A DNA stretch of 64,000 nt from Methyloversatilis sp. (GCF_030698125.1 NZ_JAUYNV010000005.1:62001-126000); one strand, 5' to 3'; shown: positions 33,866 through 44,095, numbered from the stretch's first letter. The notes: generated from the letters alone by a model not told the origin. Made by a program: numbers and translations.

Positions 33866-36451
33866 GTGCTTGAAGCTTATCGTGCCCATGTTGCTGAACG
33901 CGCCGCGCTCGGCATCCCGCCGCTGCCGCTGACTGCGAAGCAGACTGCCGAACTGATCGAACTGCTGAAGGCGCCGCCCGCAGGCGAGGAAGCCACGCTG
34001 GTCGAACTGATCACCCACCGCGTGCCGGCCGGCGTGGACGACGCCGCCAAGGTGAAGGCGAGCTATCTGGCCGCCGTGGCGCACGGCACCGAAAAGTGCG
34101 CGCTCATTTCGCGTGCCAAGGCGACCGAACTGCTGGGCACGATGCTCGGCGGCTACAACATCAGCCCGATGATCGAATTGCTGGACGACGCCGAAGTGGG
34201 CGCCGTGGCCGCCGAAGGCCTGAAGAAGACGCTGCTGATGTTCGACCAGTTCCACGACGTGAAGGACAAGGCCGACGCCGGCAACGCCAATGCGATCGCC
34301 GTGATGAAGAGCTGGGCCGATGCCGAATGGTTCACCAGCCGTCCCGAAGTGCCCAAGTCGATCACGCTGACCATCCTGAAGGTGACCGGTGAAACCAATA
34401 CCGACGACCTGTCGCCGGCACCGGACGCCTGGAGCCGCCCGGACATTCCGCTGCATGCGCTGGCGATGCTGAAGAACACCCGCCCCGGCATCACGCCGGA
34501 AGAAGACGGCAAGCGCGGCCCGGTCAAGTTCATCGAATCGCTGCGCGCCCGCGGCAACGTCGTGGCCTATGTGGGCGACGTGGTGGGCACGGGCTCGAGC
34601 CGCAAGTCGGCCACCAACTCGGTGCTGTGGTTCACCGGCGAAGACATTCCCTTCGTGCCGAACAAGCGTTTCGGCGGCGTCTGCCTGGGCAGCAAGATCG
34701 CTCCGATCTTCTACAACACGATGGAAGATGCCGGCGCGCTGCCGATCGAACTCGATGTGAGCCAGATGGACATGGGCGACGTGATCGAACTGCGTCCGTA
34801 CGAAGGCAAGGCGCTGAAGGACGGCAAGGTGATCGCCGAATTCACCGTCAAGTCCGACGTGCTGTTCGATGAAGTGCGCGCCGGCGGCCGCATTCCGTTG
34901 ATCGTCGGACGTGGCCTGACGGCCAAGGCGCGCGAGGCGCTGGGCCTGGCACCGTCGACACTGTTCCGCCTGCCGCAGGTGCCGGCCGATACCGGCAAGG
35001 GCTACTCGCTGGCGCAGAAGATGGTCGGCCGCGCCTGTGGCCTGCCCGAAGGTAAAGGCATGCGTCCCGGCACTTATTGCGAACCGAAGATGACGACGGT
35101 CGGCAGCCAGGACACCACCGGCCCGATGACGCGCGACGAACTGAAGGATCTGGCCTGCCTCGGCTTCTCGGCCGATCTGGTGATGCAGTCCTTCTGCCAC
35201 ACCGCCGCCTATCCGAAGCCGGTCGACGTGAAGATGCACCGTGAATTGCCGGCCTTCATCAGCACGCGCGGCGGTGTTGCGCTGCGCCCGGGTGACGGCG
35301 TCATCCACTCGTGGCTGAACCGCCTGCTGCTGCCGGATACCGTCGGCACCGGCGGCGACTCGCACACCCGCTTCCCGATCGGCATCAGCTTCCCGGCCGG
35401 TTCCGGCCTGGTCGCCTTCGCCGCCGCCACCGGCGTGATGCCGCTGGACATGCCGGAATCGGTACTGGTGCGCTTCAAGGGCACGATGCAGCCCGGCATC
35501 ACGTTGCGTGATCTGGTGCATGCGATTCCGCTGTACGCCATCAAGGCCGGCCTGCTGACGGTCGAGAAGAAGGGCAAGAAGAACATCTTCTCCGGCCGCA
35601 TCCTGGAAATCGAAGGCCTGCCCGACCTGAAGGTAGAACAGGCGTTCGAACTGTCGGACGCCTCCGCCGAACGTTCGGCTGCCGGCTGCGCGGTCAAGCT
35701 GAACAAGGAGCCGATGATCGAATACATGAATTCGAACATCGTGCTGATGAAGAACATGATCGCCAACGGCTATCAGGACGCGCGCACGCTGGCCCGCCGC
35801 ATCAAGGCGATGGAAGCCTGGCTGGCCGATCCGAAGCTGCTGGAAAGCGACGCCGACGCCGAGTACGCCGCGGTGATCGAGATTGATCTGGCCGACATCA
35901 AGGAACCCATCGTGTGCTGCCCGAACGACCCGGACGACGCGAAGTTCCTGTCCGAAGTGCAGGGCCAGGCCATCGACGAAGTGTTCATCGGCTCGTGCAT
36001 GACCAATATCGGCCACTTCCGTGCGGCATCCAAGCTGCTCGAAGGCAAGCGCGACATTCCGGTCAAGCTGTGGATCGCGCCGCCGACCAAGATGGACGCC
36101 GCCGAACTGACCAAGGAAGGGCATTACGGCGTATTCGGCGCTGCCGGTGCGCGCACCGAAATGCCGGGCTGCTCGCTGTGCATGGGCAATCAGGCACAGG
36201 TGCGCGAAGGCGCGACCGTCATGTCGACCTCGACCCGCAACTTCCCGAACCGTCTGGGCAAGAACACCAATGTGTATCTGGGTTCCGCCGAACTGGCCGC
36301 GATCTGCTCCAAGCTGGGGCGCATTCCGACCGTGGCCGAGTATCACGCCGACATGGGTGCCATCAACAAGGACGGCGACAAGGTGTACCGCTACATGAAC
36401 TTCGACCAGATCGAGGAATACGCGGAAACCGCAAAGGAAGTCACAGCCTGA
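33866..36451 (+). CDS. acnB: aconitate hydratase B
   Basis: An 861-residue [4Fe-4S] enzyme converting citrate and isocitrate in the TCA cycle, close to the 865 residues of the Escherichia coli protein. The N-terminal HEAT-like domain ([16 protein letters not shown]) comes first. The cluster cysteines lie in [13 protein letters not shown] and [12 protein letters not shown], with GGDSHTRFP upstream. The GTG at 33866 is preceded by GGAGGA (33854-33859); no upstream start makes acnB sequence. It is followed by a strong terminator. Confidence 0.95.
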   Translation: MLEAYRAHVAERAALGIPPLPLTAKQTAELIELLKAPPAGEEATLVELITHRVPAGVDDAAKVKASYLAAVAHGTEKCALISRAKATELLGTMLGGYNISPMIELLDDAEVGAVAAEGLKKTLLMFDQFHDVKDKADAGNANAIAVMKSWADAEWFTSRPEVPKSITLTILKVTGETNTDDLSPAPDAWSRPDIPLHALAMLKNTRPGITPEEDGKRGPVKFIESLRARGNVVAYVGDVVGTGSSRKSATNSVLWFTGEDIPFVPNKRFGGVCLGSKIAPIFYNTMEDAGALPIELDVSQMDMGDVIELRPYEGKALKDGKVIAEFTVKSDVLFDEVRAGGRIPLIVGRGLTAKAREALGLAPSTLFRLPQVPADTGKGYSLAQKMVGRACGLPEGKGMRPGTYCEPKMTTVGSQDTTGPMTRDELKDLACLGFSADLVMQSFCHTAAYPKPVDVKMHRELPAFISTRGGVALRPGDGVIHSWLNRLLLPDTVGTGGDSHTRFPIGISFPAGSGLVAFAAATGVMPLDMPESVLVRFKGTMQPGITLRDLVHAIPLYAIKAGLLTVEKKGKKNIFSGRILEIEGLPDLKVEQAFELSDASAERSAAGCAVKLNKEPMIEYMNSNIVLMKNMIANGYQDARTLARRIKAMEAWLADPKLLESDADAEYAAVIEIDLADIKEPIVCCPNDPDDAKFLSEVQGQAIDEVFIGSCMTNIGHFRAASKLLEGKRDIPVKLWIAPPTKMDAAELTKEGHYGVFGAAGARTEMPGCSLCMGNQAQVREGATVMSTSTRNFPNRLGKNTNVYLGSAELAAICSKLGRIPTVAEYHADMGAINKDGDKVYRYMNFDQIEEYAETAKEVTA

Positions 36452-36480
36452 TCCCGCGCCCGGCGCAGTGACTGACCGAA

Positions 36481-36509
36481 GGCCCGCCGGACATCCGGCG
36501 GGCCTTTTT
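36481..36509 (+). terminator. acnB intrinsic terminator
   Basis: GGCCCGCCGGA pairs perfectly with TCCGGCGGGCC around a 2-base loop, then TTTTT. It lies 30 bp after the acnB stop. Confidence 0.88.
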
Positions 36510-36632
36510 CATGCTGCATGCGTGTGTGCAGACACGAAGCAGCGCATACCCAGTCGGCGTGCCGCTCATGTTGCGCTGCGACGGAGCCGCTAATGGGAGA
36601 TCGCATTCGTTACGGCTTCGGCCGGGCCCGCC

Positions 36633-37433
36633 ATGTCTCCCGATATCCTGCAACTCGATGTACTGCTGGTCGAGCCATCGCCGACGCAGATGAAAATCAT
36701 CCGTGAAGGTGCCCGCGCGCTGGGCATCGCGCAGATCCGCGAAGCCGACGGGCTGCAGTCGGCGCTCGTTGCCATGCAGCAGAAACTGCCGGATGTGGTG
36801 ATCAGCGCGCTCTACCTGCCCGATGGTGACGGCACCGACCTGGTACAGACGATGCGCGCGACCGAGGCGCTGCAACACGTCGCATTCGTGCTCGTGTCGA
36901 GCGAAACACGGCCGCAGGCGCTCGATCCGGTGCGTCAGTCCGGTGTCTGCGGCATCCTGCCCAAGCCGTTCTCGGGCGCCCAGTTGCGGCGCGTACTCGA
37001 AGCGACGGTCGATTTCCTGGCCGAGGGCGAAACGGACGATGCCGACATCGATTTCGAGTCGCTGCGCGTGCTGCTGGTCGACGACAGCGGGAACGCGCGT
37101 CGCTTCATGCGCCGGGTGCTCGAGAACATCGGCCTGCGCGACTTCGTCGAGGCCGAGAACGGGCTCGAGGCGGTCGCCCATCTCGACCAGACGATGTTCG
37201 ACCTGATCGTCACCGACTACAACATGCCGGAAATGGACGGTCGCGCGCTGGTCGAATACGTGCGACAGCAAAGCTGGCAGGCGTCCGTGCCCATCCTGAT
37301 GGTGACCAGCGAATCGGACGTGAGCCGGCTCGCTGCCGTCGAGCAGGCAGGCGTGTCGGGCATCTGCGACAAGCCTTTCGAAGCGTCGTCGATTCGCGCG
37401 CTGCTGCGGCGCGCGCTGTTGCAGCCAGCCTGA
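36633..37433 (+). CDS. twin-receiver protein, first receiver degenerate
   Basis: A 266-residue protein of two CheY-like receivers and no output domain. The first (about 1-125) lacks the acceptor Asp: the strand reads VVISALYLPDGDG, with Ala at the phosphorylation place, and its acidic pair is reduced to VEPS. The Lys in LPKPF remains. The second (about 145-266) is complete: VLLVDDSGNAR, LIVTDYNMPEMDG, VTSES and CDKPF. Such proteins often relay or buffer phosphate. It starts 123 bp after the acnB terminator, and the next gene begins 26 bp after its stop. Confidence 0.85.
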   Translation: MSPDILQLDVLLVEPSPTQMKIIREGARALGIAQIREADGLQSALVAMQQKLPDVVISALYLPDGDGTDLVQTMRATEALQHVAFVLVSSETRPQALDPVRQSGVCGILPKPFSGAQLRRVLEATVDFLAEGETDDADIDFESLRVLLVDDSGNARRFMRRVLENIGLRDFVEAENGLEAVAHLDQTMFDLIVTDYNMPEMDGRALVEYVRQQSWQASVPILMVTSESDVSRLAAVEQAGVSGICDKPFEASSIRALLRRALLQPA

Positions 37434-37459
37434 CGGTGTCCGTCTTACCGGAGAATGCG

Positions 37460-38947
37460 ATGGAAATCTTGATGTCGGTGTTCCAGGTCAGCCTGGGTGT
37501 TGCGCTGGTCGTCGGGCTGCTGCTGTTGCTGCTCTATCGCTACATCCAGGACAGCACGCAGACCCAGCACACCATCCTGCGCAACTACCCGGTTGTGGGG
37601 CACCTGCGCTACTTCTTCGAACAACTGGGCGAATACTTCCGGCAATACTTCTTTCTCGGCGACCGGGAAGAGATGCCGTTCAATCGCTCCACCCGCGGCT
37701 GGGTGTACCGGCTGGCGAAGAACGAAGGCGGCATCATCGGCTTCGGTTCGACCTATTCGCTGCACGAGCCCGGCGCGCTGATCTTCGTCAACGCGCCATT
37801 TCCGGTACTCGACGAGGATCGCGAAACCACGCCGCCGCTGATCCTGGGCAACGGTTTCTGCGACAAGCCCTTCACCGCGCGCTCCATCGTGAACGTCAGC
37901 GGCATGAGTTTCGGTGCGATTTCGGCACCTGCCGTGCAGGCGCTGTCGCGCGGCGCCGCGCATGCAGGATGCTGGATGAGTACCGGCGAAGGCGGGCTGT
38001 CGCCGTATCACCTGGAGGGCAACTGCGACGTCATCCTGCAGATCGGCACCGCCAAGTACGGCGTGCGCGATTCGCAGGGCCTGCTGTCCGAGGCGCGGCT
38101 GCGCGAGCTGGCGGCGATCGAATCGGTGCGTGCGTTCGAGATCAAGCTGTCGCAGGGTGCGAAACCGGGCAAGGGCGGCGTATTGCCGGCGGCCAAGGTG
38201 ACCGAAGAGATCGCGCGCATCCGCGGCATTCCAAAGGGCGTCGATTCGATCAGCCCGAACCGTCATCCGGAAGTGTCGAACGTCGAACAGCTGCTCGACC
38301 GCATCGCGCTGATCCGCGATGTCACCGGCAAGCCGGTCGGCATCAAGACTGCGCTCGGCGGCTGGCACTTCATGAACGATCTGTGCGAAGCCATCCTGCG
38401 CCGCGGCATCGCTGCCGCGCCGGATTTCATCGCGATCGATGGCGGCGAGGGCGGTTCGGGGGCGGCGCCGCAGGCGCTCGCCGATCACGTCGCGCTGTCG
38501 ATCGACGAGGCACTGCCGCGTGCGGTCGATTCACTGATCGAAGCAGGTCTGCGCGAGCGGGTGAAGGTGATTGCCGCCGGCAAACTGGTCACGTCGGCAC
38601 GCGCCGCGTGGGCGCTGTCGGCCGGGGCGGATTTCGTCAATACGGCGCGCGGCTTCATGTTTTCGCTTGGTTGCATCCAGGCCCTGCGCTGCCATTCGAA
38701 CAGTTGCCCGACCGGCATCACGACGCACAACCCCAAGCTGCACCGCGGGCTCGACGTCGCGGACAAGGCGGCCCGGGTGGCCAACTACTGCCTCAACATG
38801 AATCAGGAGATCGACATGATTGCCCACTCGTGCGGGCTGCGCCATGCGCGGGAATTCCGTCGCGAGCACACGCGCATCGTGCAGCCGAACGGACAGAGCA
38901 CGGCGCTGAACATGCTGTATCCCTATCCGGTGGCGCGTACCGCCTGA
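37460..38947 (+). CDS. membrane-anchored FMN-binding glutamate synthase-like protein
   Basis: A 495-residue protein with one N-terminal membrane helix (VSLGVALVVGLLLLLLYRYI). It then has the FMN/central domain of glutamate synthase: MSFGAISAPAVQALSRGA, GEGGLSPYH, KLSQGAKPGKGGVLP, IDGGEGGSGAAPQALADH and the Cys-bearing GCIQALRCHSNSCPTGIT. The glutaminase domain of GltB is missing, so it is not a full GOGAT. The physiological reaction of this stand-alone family is unclear. The ATG at 37460 has GGAG at 37450-37453; a GTG at 37436 is possible. Confidence 0.85.
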   Translation: MEILMSVFQVSLGVALVVGLLLLLLYRYIQDSTQTQHTILRNYPVVGHLRYFFEQLGEYFRQYFFLGDREEMPFNRSTRGWVYRLAKNEGGIIGFGSTYSLHEPGALIFVNAPFPVLDEDRETTPPLILGNGFCDKPFTARSIVNVSGMSFGAISAPAVQALSRGAAHAGCWMSTGEGGLSPYHLEGNCDVILQIGTAKYGVRDSQGLLSEARLRELAAIESVRAFEIKLSQGAKPGKGGVLPAAKVTEEIARIRGIPKGVDSISPNRHPEVSNVEQLLDRIALIRDVTGKPVGIKTALGGWHFMNDLCEAILRRGIAAAPDFIAIDGGEGGSGAAPQALADHVALSIDEALPRAVDSLIEAGLRERVKVIAAGKLVTSARAAWALSAGADFVNTARGFMFSLGCIQALRCHSNSCPTGITTHNPKLHRGLDVADKAARVANYCLNMNQEIDMIAHSCGLRHAREFRREHTRIVQPNGQSTALNMLYPYPVARTA

Positions 38948-39031
38948 GCGCGCGGCAGGCGCATCGGCCCGCCGCAGGGCGCTGCCGCGGATTATCGGCT
39001 GCATCCGTGGCAACACGCCGAACGGGTCCGG

Positions 39032-40114
39032 TCAGGCGGTGATCCGGCGTCGCTGCAGCGCGTCGGCCGTCGTCGCCGCCAGCTCGCGCAGCATCCGTTC
39101 GGTGGTCGCCCAGTCCACGCAGGCGTCGGTGACCGAGCAGCCGTAGCGCAGTCGCGAAAGATCGGCCGGAATCGGCTGGTTGCCGGCTTCGAGATGGCTT
39201 TCGATCATGACGCCGACAATGGAGCGATTGCCATCGCGGATCTGTGCGGCCACGTCGGCCAGCACGAGCGGTTGCATTTCGGGCTTCTTGAACGAGTTCG
39301 CGTGCGAACAATCGACGACGATGTTGGGCGGCAGCTCCGCCCGGATCAGCGACTGTTCGGCCAGCTTGACGCTGACCGAGTCGTAATTCGGCCGCCCGGC
39401 GCCACCGCGCAGCACCAGGTGACCGTGCGGATTGCCGCGTGTGCGGATGATGCTGGAGCGGCCATATCGGCTGATGCCGAGGAAGCTGTGCGGCCGCGAC
39501 GCCGAAATGATGGCGTTGATCGCCGCATCCACATCGCCGTCGGTTGCGTTCTTGAAGCCGACCGGTGTGGACAGGCCGCTGGCCATTTCGCGGTGTGTCT
39601 GCGATTCGGAGGTGCGCGCCCCGATCGCCGTCCACGACACCAGATCGCCCAGGTACTGCGGCGAAATCGGATCGAGCGCTTCGGTAGCGGCCGGAAGGCC
39701 CAGTTCGGCGACATCGAGCAGGAAGCGGCGTGCCCGGCGCATGCCCTCCTCGATGTGGAAGCTGTCGTCCATGAAGGGGTCGTTGATATAGCCCTTCCAG
39801 CCGGTCGTGGTGCGCGGCTTTTCGAAATAGACGCGCATCACCAGCAGCAGGCTGCCGGCCAGTTCCGCAGCCAGGACATGCAGCCGCCGCGCGTACTCCA
39901 TGCAGGCGACCGGATCGTGCATCGAACACGGACCGACCACCACCAGCAGCCGCGGATCGTCGCGTTCGAGCACGCCGCGCACGGCGGCGCGTCCGTCATT
40001 GACACTGTGCGCAGCCGCGGCGCTCAGCGGCAGGTCGTTCTTGATATCGACCGGTGCCGCCATCACGCCGAAACTTTCGATGCGCCCGTCTTCCAGTGAG
40101 CTGTCGCTGTCCAT
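39032..40114 (-). CDS. DAHP synthase, class I alpha (aroF/G/H type)
   Basis: A 360-residue 3-deoxy-D-arabino-heptulosonate-7-phosphate synthase, first step of the shikimate pathway. Key blocks are LLVVVGPCSMHDP, RVYFEKPRTTTGWKGYINDP, GFKNATDGD, RGNPHGHLVLRGG, VDCSHANSFK and GVMIESHLEAGNQ. Which aromatic amino acid inhibits it cannot be told here. The start MDSDSSLED at 40114 follows GGAGAACGG. Monocistronic, convergent with the glutamate synthase-like gene. Confidence 0.93.
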   Translation of the reverse strand: MDSDSSLEDGRIESFGVMAAPVDIKNDLPLSAAAAHSVNDGRAAVRGVLERDDPRLLVVVGPCSMHDPVACMEYARRLHVLAAELAGSLLLVMRVYFEKPRTTTGWKGYINDPFMDDSFHIEEGMRRARRFLLDVAELGLPAATEALDPISPQYLGDLVSWTAIGARTSESQTHREMASGLSTPVGFKNATDGDVDAAINAIISASRPHSFLGISRYGRSSIIRTRGNPHGHLVLRGGAGRPNYDSVSVKLAEQSLIRAELPPNIVVDCSHANSFKKPEMQPLVLADVAAQIRDGNRSIVGVMIESHLEAGNQPIPADLSRLRYGCSVTDACVDWATTERMLRELAATTADALQRRRITA

Positions 40115-40186
40115 GTCCGTTCTCCTCGGTGGCACCGGACAGTGAACGCCCGCGCGGGCATCAAGTCAATCAGCCATGTCGCGCCA

Positions 40187-41314
40187 TCAGTGCAGTGCAG
40201 CGTCGCCGGCCGCGGTGCGGGTGCCGTTCCAGCGTACGCGGTAGATCGCGTTCGCATGGTCGTCGGACACCAGCAGGCTGCCGTCGGGCAGCTCCAGCAC
40301 ATCGGCCGGGCGGCCGAACACGGCATCGTTGCGGCCGAGGAAACCTTCGATGAAGGGTGTGTAGCTCACCACCTTGTTGCCATCGAGGCGCGCCAGCATC
40401 ACCCGGTAGCCATCCGGCTTGCTGCGGTTCCACGAGCCGTGTTCGGCGATGAACAGCGCGCTCCGGTACTCGTCCGGAAACTGCTGGCCGCCGTAGAAAC
40501 GCATGCCGAGCGGTGCCACGTGGGCACCCAGGTTCAGCGCGGGCGCCGTGTAGTCGGCGCAGGATTTCCCCTGTCCGAACTCCGGATCGGCAACGCTGCC
40601 GCCGTGGCAGTACGGATAGCCGAAATGCTGGCCCGCCTTCGCGACGCGGTTCAGTTCGCACGGCGGCGTGTCGTCACCCATCCAGTCGCGGCCGTTGTCG
40701 GTGAACCACAGTTCGCCGCTTTTCGGGTGCCAGTCGAAGCCGACGGTGTTGCGCACGCCACGTGCGAACACTTCGAGCGCGCTGCCATCCGGATTCATGC
40801 GCATGATGTTCGCGTAGCCGTCCTTGTCGCGATCGCAGATGTTGCAGGGCGCGCCGACTGGTACATACAGCTTGTCGTCCGGCCCGAAGGCGATGAATTT
40901 CCAGCCATGCGCCTTGTCCGACGGAAAGCGGTCGCTCACCAGTACCGGTGCCGGCGGCGCGTCGAGCCGTTTGTCGATGCCTGGCAGTTTGACGATGCGG
41001 TCGACGGCGGACACGTACAGGTCGCCCTTGCGCCAGGCCACGCCGACCGGCATGTTCAGGCCGCTGGCCACCTTGACTGCAGTGCCGGCTGCCATTGTCG
41101 TACTGTCGTAAGTTATTGCGCTGACGTGACCCTTGCGCGACCCGACATAAAGCCGGCCCGCCTCGCCCAGCGTCATTGCACGCGGGTTGTCCACCTTGGC
41201 CCACAGCTCGATGCCGAAGCCGGGTGGCACGCTGAGATGCTGCGGAACTTGCTGCGCGTGGGCGGCGACCGGACTCAACGCAAGGGCGCAGGCGGTCAGC
41301 AGGGTTCGTATCAT
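40187..41314 (-). CDS. periplasmic PQQ-type sugar dehydrogenase-like beta-propeller
   Basis: A 375-residue secreted protein of the soluble glucose/sorbosone dehydrogenase (GSDH/L-sorbosone) family. The signal peptide ends near PVAAHAQQ. Propeller blades show LYVGSRKGHVSAI, VGVAWRKGDLYVSAVDRI, HGWKFIAFGPDDKLYVPVG, PCNICDRDK, GVRNTVGFDWHPKSGELWFTDNGRDWMGDD and FIAEHGSWNRSKPDGYRV. PQQ use is the family expectation and would suit a methylotroph; the substrate is unknown. The start at 41314 follows GGAGAACCCG. Confidence 0.85.
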   Translation of the reverse strand: MIRTLLTACALALSPVAAHAQQVPQHLSVPPGFGIELWAKVDNPRAMTLGEAGRLYVGSRKGHVSAITYDSTTMAAGTAVKVASGLNMPVGVAWRKGDLYVSAVDRIVKLPGIDKRLDAPPAPVLVSDRFPSDKAHGWKFIAFGPDDKLYVPVGAPCNICDRDKDGYANIMRMNPDGSALEVFARGVRNTVGFDWHPKSGELWFTDNGRDWMGDDTPPCELNRVAKAGQHFGYPYCHGGSVADPEFGQGKSCADYTAPALNLGAHVAPLGMRFYGGQQFPDEYRSALFIAEHGSWNRSKPDGYRVMLARLDGNKVVSYTPFIEGFLGRNDAVFGRPADVLELPDGSLLVSDDHANAIYRVRWNGTRTAAGDAALH

Positions 41315-41421
41315 CGGGTTCTCCTGGAGCACAATCGGCATGGTTGTTCCGGATCGACCGATGCGGTCGTCCGGCGTTCCTCACAATGATGCTTCCGGAC
41401 ACGGAAGCCGGAAGGCACGCA

Positions 41422-42273
41422 ATGAAGCTGGTGAGCTGGAACATCCAGTGGGCGCGCGGTTGCGACGGTCACGTCAGCGCGGGTCGCATCGCGCGCGCGT
41501 TGAACGATTTCGGCGACGCCGACGTGATCTGCCTGCAGGAAGTCGCGCGCGGCTACGACGATCTGCCCGGTCTTCAGGGTGAAGACCAAGTCGCGCAGTT
41601 CGCCACGCTGTTTCCAGATCATGCGCCGATCTTCGCACCCGGTGCCGACAGCCTGCGCCGGGATGGCACGCGCCGGCAGTTCGGCAACCTCACGCTCAGT
41701 CGGCTGCCGGTGCTTGCTGCCTGGCGGCATCTGCTGCCCTGGCCGGCGGACAGCACCGCCCCGAGCATGCAGCGCGCCTGCGTCGAAGTCGTGCTGGACG
41801 GCCTGGCCGGCGGTTTGCGGGTGCTCAACACCCACCTCGAGTACTACTCGCGCGTGCAGCGCATGGCGCAGATCGAGGCGTTGCGCGCGCTCAATGCAGA
41901 GGCGCAGGCCCACGCGGTCGCGCCGCCGGCTGCGAAGGCGTCGGGCGGTGCGTTCGCTGCCGTGCTGCGGCCGGCCGCCGCGCTGCTGTGCGGCGACTTC
42001 AACTGCGAGCCGGGCAGCGAGGAATTCGTGCGTCTGGTTGCGCCAGGTGCGTCGCTCCAGGCGCGCTGGCACGACTTGTGGGCGCACTGTCACGGCGCGG
42101 TGGCGCATGCCGACACGGTCGGGCTGCATGGCTGTGACTGGCCCGGGCGTCGCTTCTGCTGTGATTTTGCGTTGGCCACCGCGCCGCTGCTGTCGCGGGT
42201 GCAAGCGGTCGAGGTCGATCAATCCACCGCGGCATCGGACCACCAGCCGGTCTGGATCACCCTCGCCGACTGA
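41422..42273 (+). CDS. endonuclease/exonuclease/phosphatase-family hydrolase
   Basis: A 284-residue EEP-fold enzyme. It begins MKLVSWNIQWARG, then DVICLQEVARG (metal-binding Glu), LRVLNTHLEYYS, LLCGDFNCEPGS (Asn/Asp pair) and ASDHQPVWITL (catalytic Asp-His). All core residues are present. Members act on DNA, phosphoinositides or other phosphodiesters, and the target is not predictable. The start follows GGAAG at 41410 and diverges from the dehydrogenase gene. Confidence 0.87.
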   Translation: MKLVSWNIQWARGCDGHVSAGRIARALNDFGDADVICLQEVARGYDDLPGLQGEDQVAQFATLFPDHAPIFAPGADSLRRDGTRRQFGNLTLSRLPVLAAWRHLLPWPADSTAPSMQRACVEVVLDGLAGGLRVLNTHLEYYSRVQRMAQIEALRALNAEAQAHAVAPPAAKASGGAFAAVLRPAAALLCGDFNCEPGSEEFVRLVAPGASLQARWHDLWAHCHGAVAHADTVGLHGCDWPGRRFCCDFALATAPLLSRVQAVEVDQSTAASDHQPVWITLAD

Positions 42274-42288
42274 TTCGCTGAGCCGCGC

Positions 42289-42486
42289 TCAGGCCAGATC
42301 GTCCGGTTCCAGCATCCGCTCGATCTGGTCGATGCGGTCGCGCAACATGAGTTTGCGTTTCTTCAGGCGGCGCAGCAGCAACTCGTCGCCGGCCGGCGCG
42401 GCGTGAAGATCGGCGATCGCCTGATCGAGGTCGCGGTGCTCGATGCGCAGCAGCTCTAGCGATGCGCGCAGTTCGTCATCTTCCAT
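42289..42486 (-). CDS. DUF465 (YdcH-like) small protein
   Basis: A 65-residue acidic, fully helical protein ending RLKKRKLMLRDRIDQIERMLEPDD, the LKKxKLxLKDxI core of the DUF465 family. Function unknown. It converges on the EEP hydrolase gene with a 15 bp gap. Confidence 0.85.
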   Translation of the reverse strand: MEDDELRASLELLRIEHRDLDQAIADLHAAPAGDELLLRRLKKRKLMLRDRIDQIERMLEPDDLA

Positions 42487-42726
42487 GTGCGGGACCGAAT
42501 CGTGACAACCGGCGCGCGGCCTGCGCCGTTAAGGGATGGTGGATGTTAGGAGTGTGTTGCAACCGGTGCAAGCTCCCTTCAGCGCCGGGCCAGGCGGCCG
42601 TTAAATCACTTGAAAGACGGCAGGATTGCCCCACCTGCAATACAGGTGTCTTGCAGTGCCGTATCGAACAGCCGGACAACCGTCAGGCTGCAAGCTGGTG
42701 AGCCGCACAAGCCAAGGAGATACATC

Positions 42727-42972
42727 ATGCACATCATGTTCAACAATCCGCTGGTTTACGTGGTCGAATATGCGGGGCTGGAAGCCGTTGAAGTCATCGA
42801 CAAGCGGGTCGGGCGCGGCGCGCTGATCCGTGACGATGCAGCGAAGCGCTTCCGCGAGGAACTGAAGGCGCTGGTCGACCACGAGGTCGATCATGAAGTC
42901 GGCGCGGAAGCGTTCGACGCTTTCATGGTGCCGTGGGAGGCATTGCTGACCCAACCGGCGATCTATCACTGA
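42727..42972 (+). CDS. DUF3567 family protein
   Basis: An 81-residue protein (MHIMFNNPLVYVVEYAG, VEVIDKRVGRGALIRD, EVDEEVxxF-like C-terminal region, final QPAIYH). This family is, to my knowledge, almost confined to Betaproteobacteria, which helps place the organism. Function unknown. AAGGAGATACATC is a strong ribosome site before the ATG. The 240 bp upstream (42487-42726) holds no gene that I can support. Confidence 0.82.
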   Translation: MHIMFNNPLVYVVEYAGLEAVEVIDKRVGRGALIRDDAAKRFREELKALVDHEVDHEVGAEAFDAFMVPWEALLTQPAIYH

Positions 42973-42982
42973 TTCGGTAAGA

Positions 42983-43007
42983 TGCGTGCTCGTCCAACGA
43001 GCACGCA
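42983..43007 (+). terminator. hairpin between the DUF3567 gene and greB
   Basis: TGCGTGCTCG and CGAGCACGCA form a perfect 10 bp stem with loop TCCAA, 10 bp after a stop and 15 bp before the greB start. It has no T-run, so it may be a weak terminator or a leader hairpin of greB. Confidence 0.45.
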
Positions 43008-43022
43008 ATCACTGACATCCGG

Positions 43023-43568
43023 ATGAACAAGGCCTTCACGAAGGAAACCGACACCGAGGAAGAAGACCCCGAAGTCGTCACTGCGCTGCCGCCCGGCAGC
43101 AAGAACTACATGACGCTCGCCGGCTACGGCCGACTGCGGGCCGAGCTTGACCAGCTGGTGCGCGACGAGCGCCCGCGCATCGTGGAAACAGTCGCCTGGG
43201 CCGCCTCGAATGGCGACCGCTCGGAAAATGGCGACTATATCTATGGCAAGAAGCGCTTGCGCGAGATCGATCGCCGCATCCGTTTCCTGATCAAGCGCCT
43301 CGAATCCGCCACCGTTGTCGATCCGCAGGACCAGCAGAATGCCGACCAGGTGTTCTTCGGCGCCACCGTGCGCTACGAGGACGAAGATGGCAGCGAACAG
43401 ACGGTGCAGATCGTCGGTGTCGACGAAGCCAATGCGTCGGAAGGACGCATTTCGTGGATATCGCCGCTGGCCCGCGCCTTGCTGAAGGCGCGTGAAGGTG
43501 ACACGGTCCGCGTGCAGAGCCCGGCCGGGTTGCGCGAGATCGAAGTCACCGCGATTTCCTACCGCTAA
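43023..43568 (+). CDS. greB: transcript cleavage factor GreB
   Basis: A 181-residue elongation factor that rescues backtracked RNA polymerase. N-terminal coiled coil with NGDRSENGDYIYGKKRLREIDRRIRFL, whose acidic tip (D, E, N, D) is required for cleavage, and a C-terminal FKBP-like domain (GRISWISPLARALLKAREGDTVRVQSP). An extra acidic N-terminal stretch of about 25 residues (KETDTEEEDPE) precedes the coiled coil. Confidence 0.93.
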   Translation: MNKAFTKETDTEEEDPEVVTALPPGSKNYMTLAGYGRLRAELDQLVRDERPRIVETVAWAASNGDRSENGDYIYGKKRLREIDRRIRFLIKRLESATVVDPQDQQNADQVFFGATVRYEDEDGSEQTVQIVGVDEANASEGRISWISPLARALLKAREGDTVRVQSPAGLREIEVTAISYR

Positions 43569-43642
43569 GCGCCTCCACGAACGTTGCCGCACCGATCACT
43601 GCACAACCGACCCCCCCCTTTTTTCAAACACAGGAAACCACC

Positions 43643-44095
43643 ATGCGTCGCTTGATGACTGCTGCACTGCTTGCCTTGATCACCGCACCGGCCATGGCCC
43701 AACTCACCGTCAAGGACGCCTGGGTCCGCGCCACCGTGCCGCAGCAGAAGGCCACCGGCGCCTTCATGCAGATCACCGCGCCAAAAGCTGCCCGACTGGT
43801 CGAAGCCAGTTCACCGGTGGCCGGCGTGACCGAAATCCACGAAATGACGATGGACAAGGACATCATGCGCATGCGCGCCATCCCGGGTATCGACCTGCCG
43901 GCCGGCAAGGCGGTGGAGCTCAAGCCGGGTGGCTATCACGTCATGCTGATGGACTTGAAGGCACCGATCACCGAAGGGCAGGACGTACCGGTGACGCTGG
44001 TCATCGAAGGTGCGGGCAAGAAGCGTGAAACCATCGTCATCAAGGCAACCGCGCGCGCGCTCGGTGCCAGCGGTGCGATGGATCACAAGCACTGA
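43643..44095 (+). CDS. periplasmic copper chaperone PCu(A)C
   Basis: A 150-residue secreted copper(I) chaperone. Signal peptide ends PAMAQ. The metal motif H-M-x10-M-x21-H-x-M is visible as EIHEMTMDKDIMRMR to GGYHVMLMDL. A His-containing tail (MDHKH) may add a site. It probably supplies copper to cytochrome oxidase. AGGAAACC lies before the start. Confidence 0.9.
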   Translation: MRRLMTAALLALITAPAMAQLTVKDAWVRATVPQQKATGAFMQITAPKAARLVEASSPVAGVTEIHEMTMDKDIMRMRAIPGIDLPAGKAVELKPGGYHVMLMDLKAPITEGQDVPVTLVIEGAGKKRETIVIKATARALGASGAMDHKH

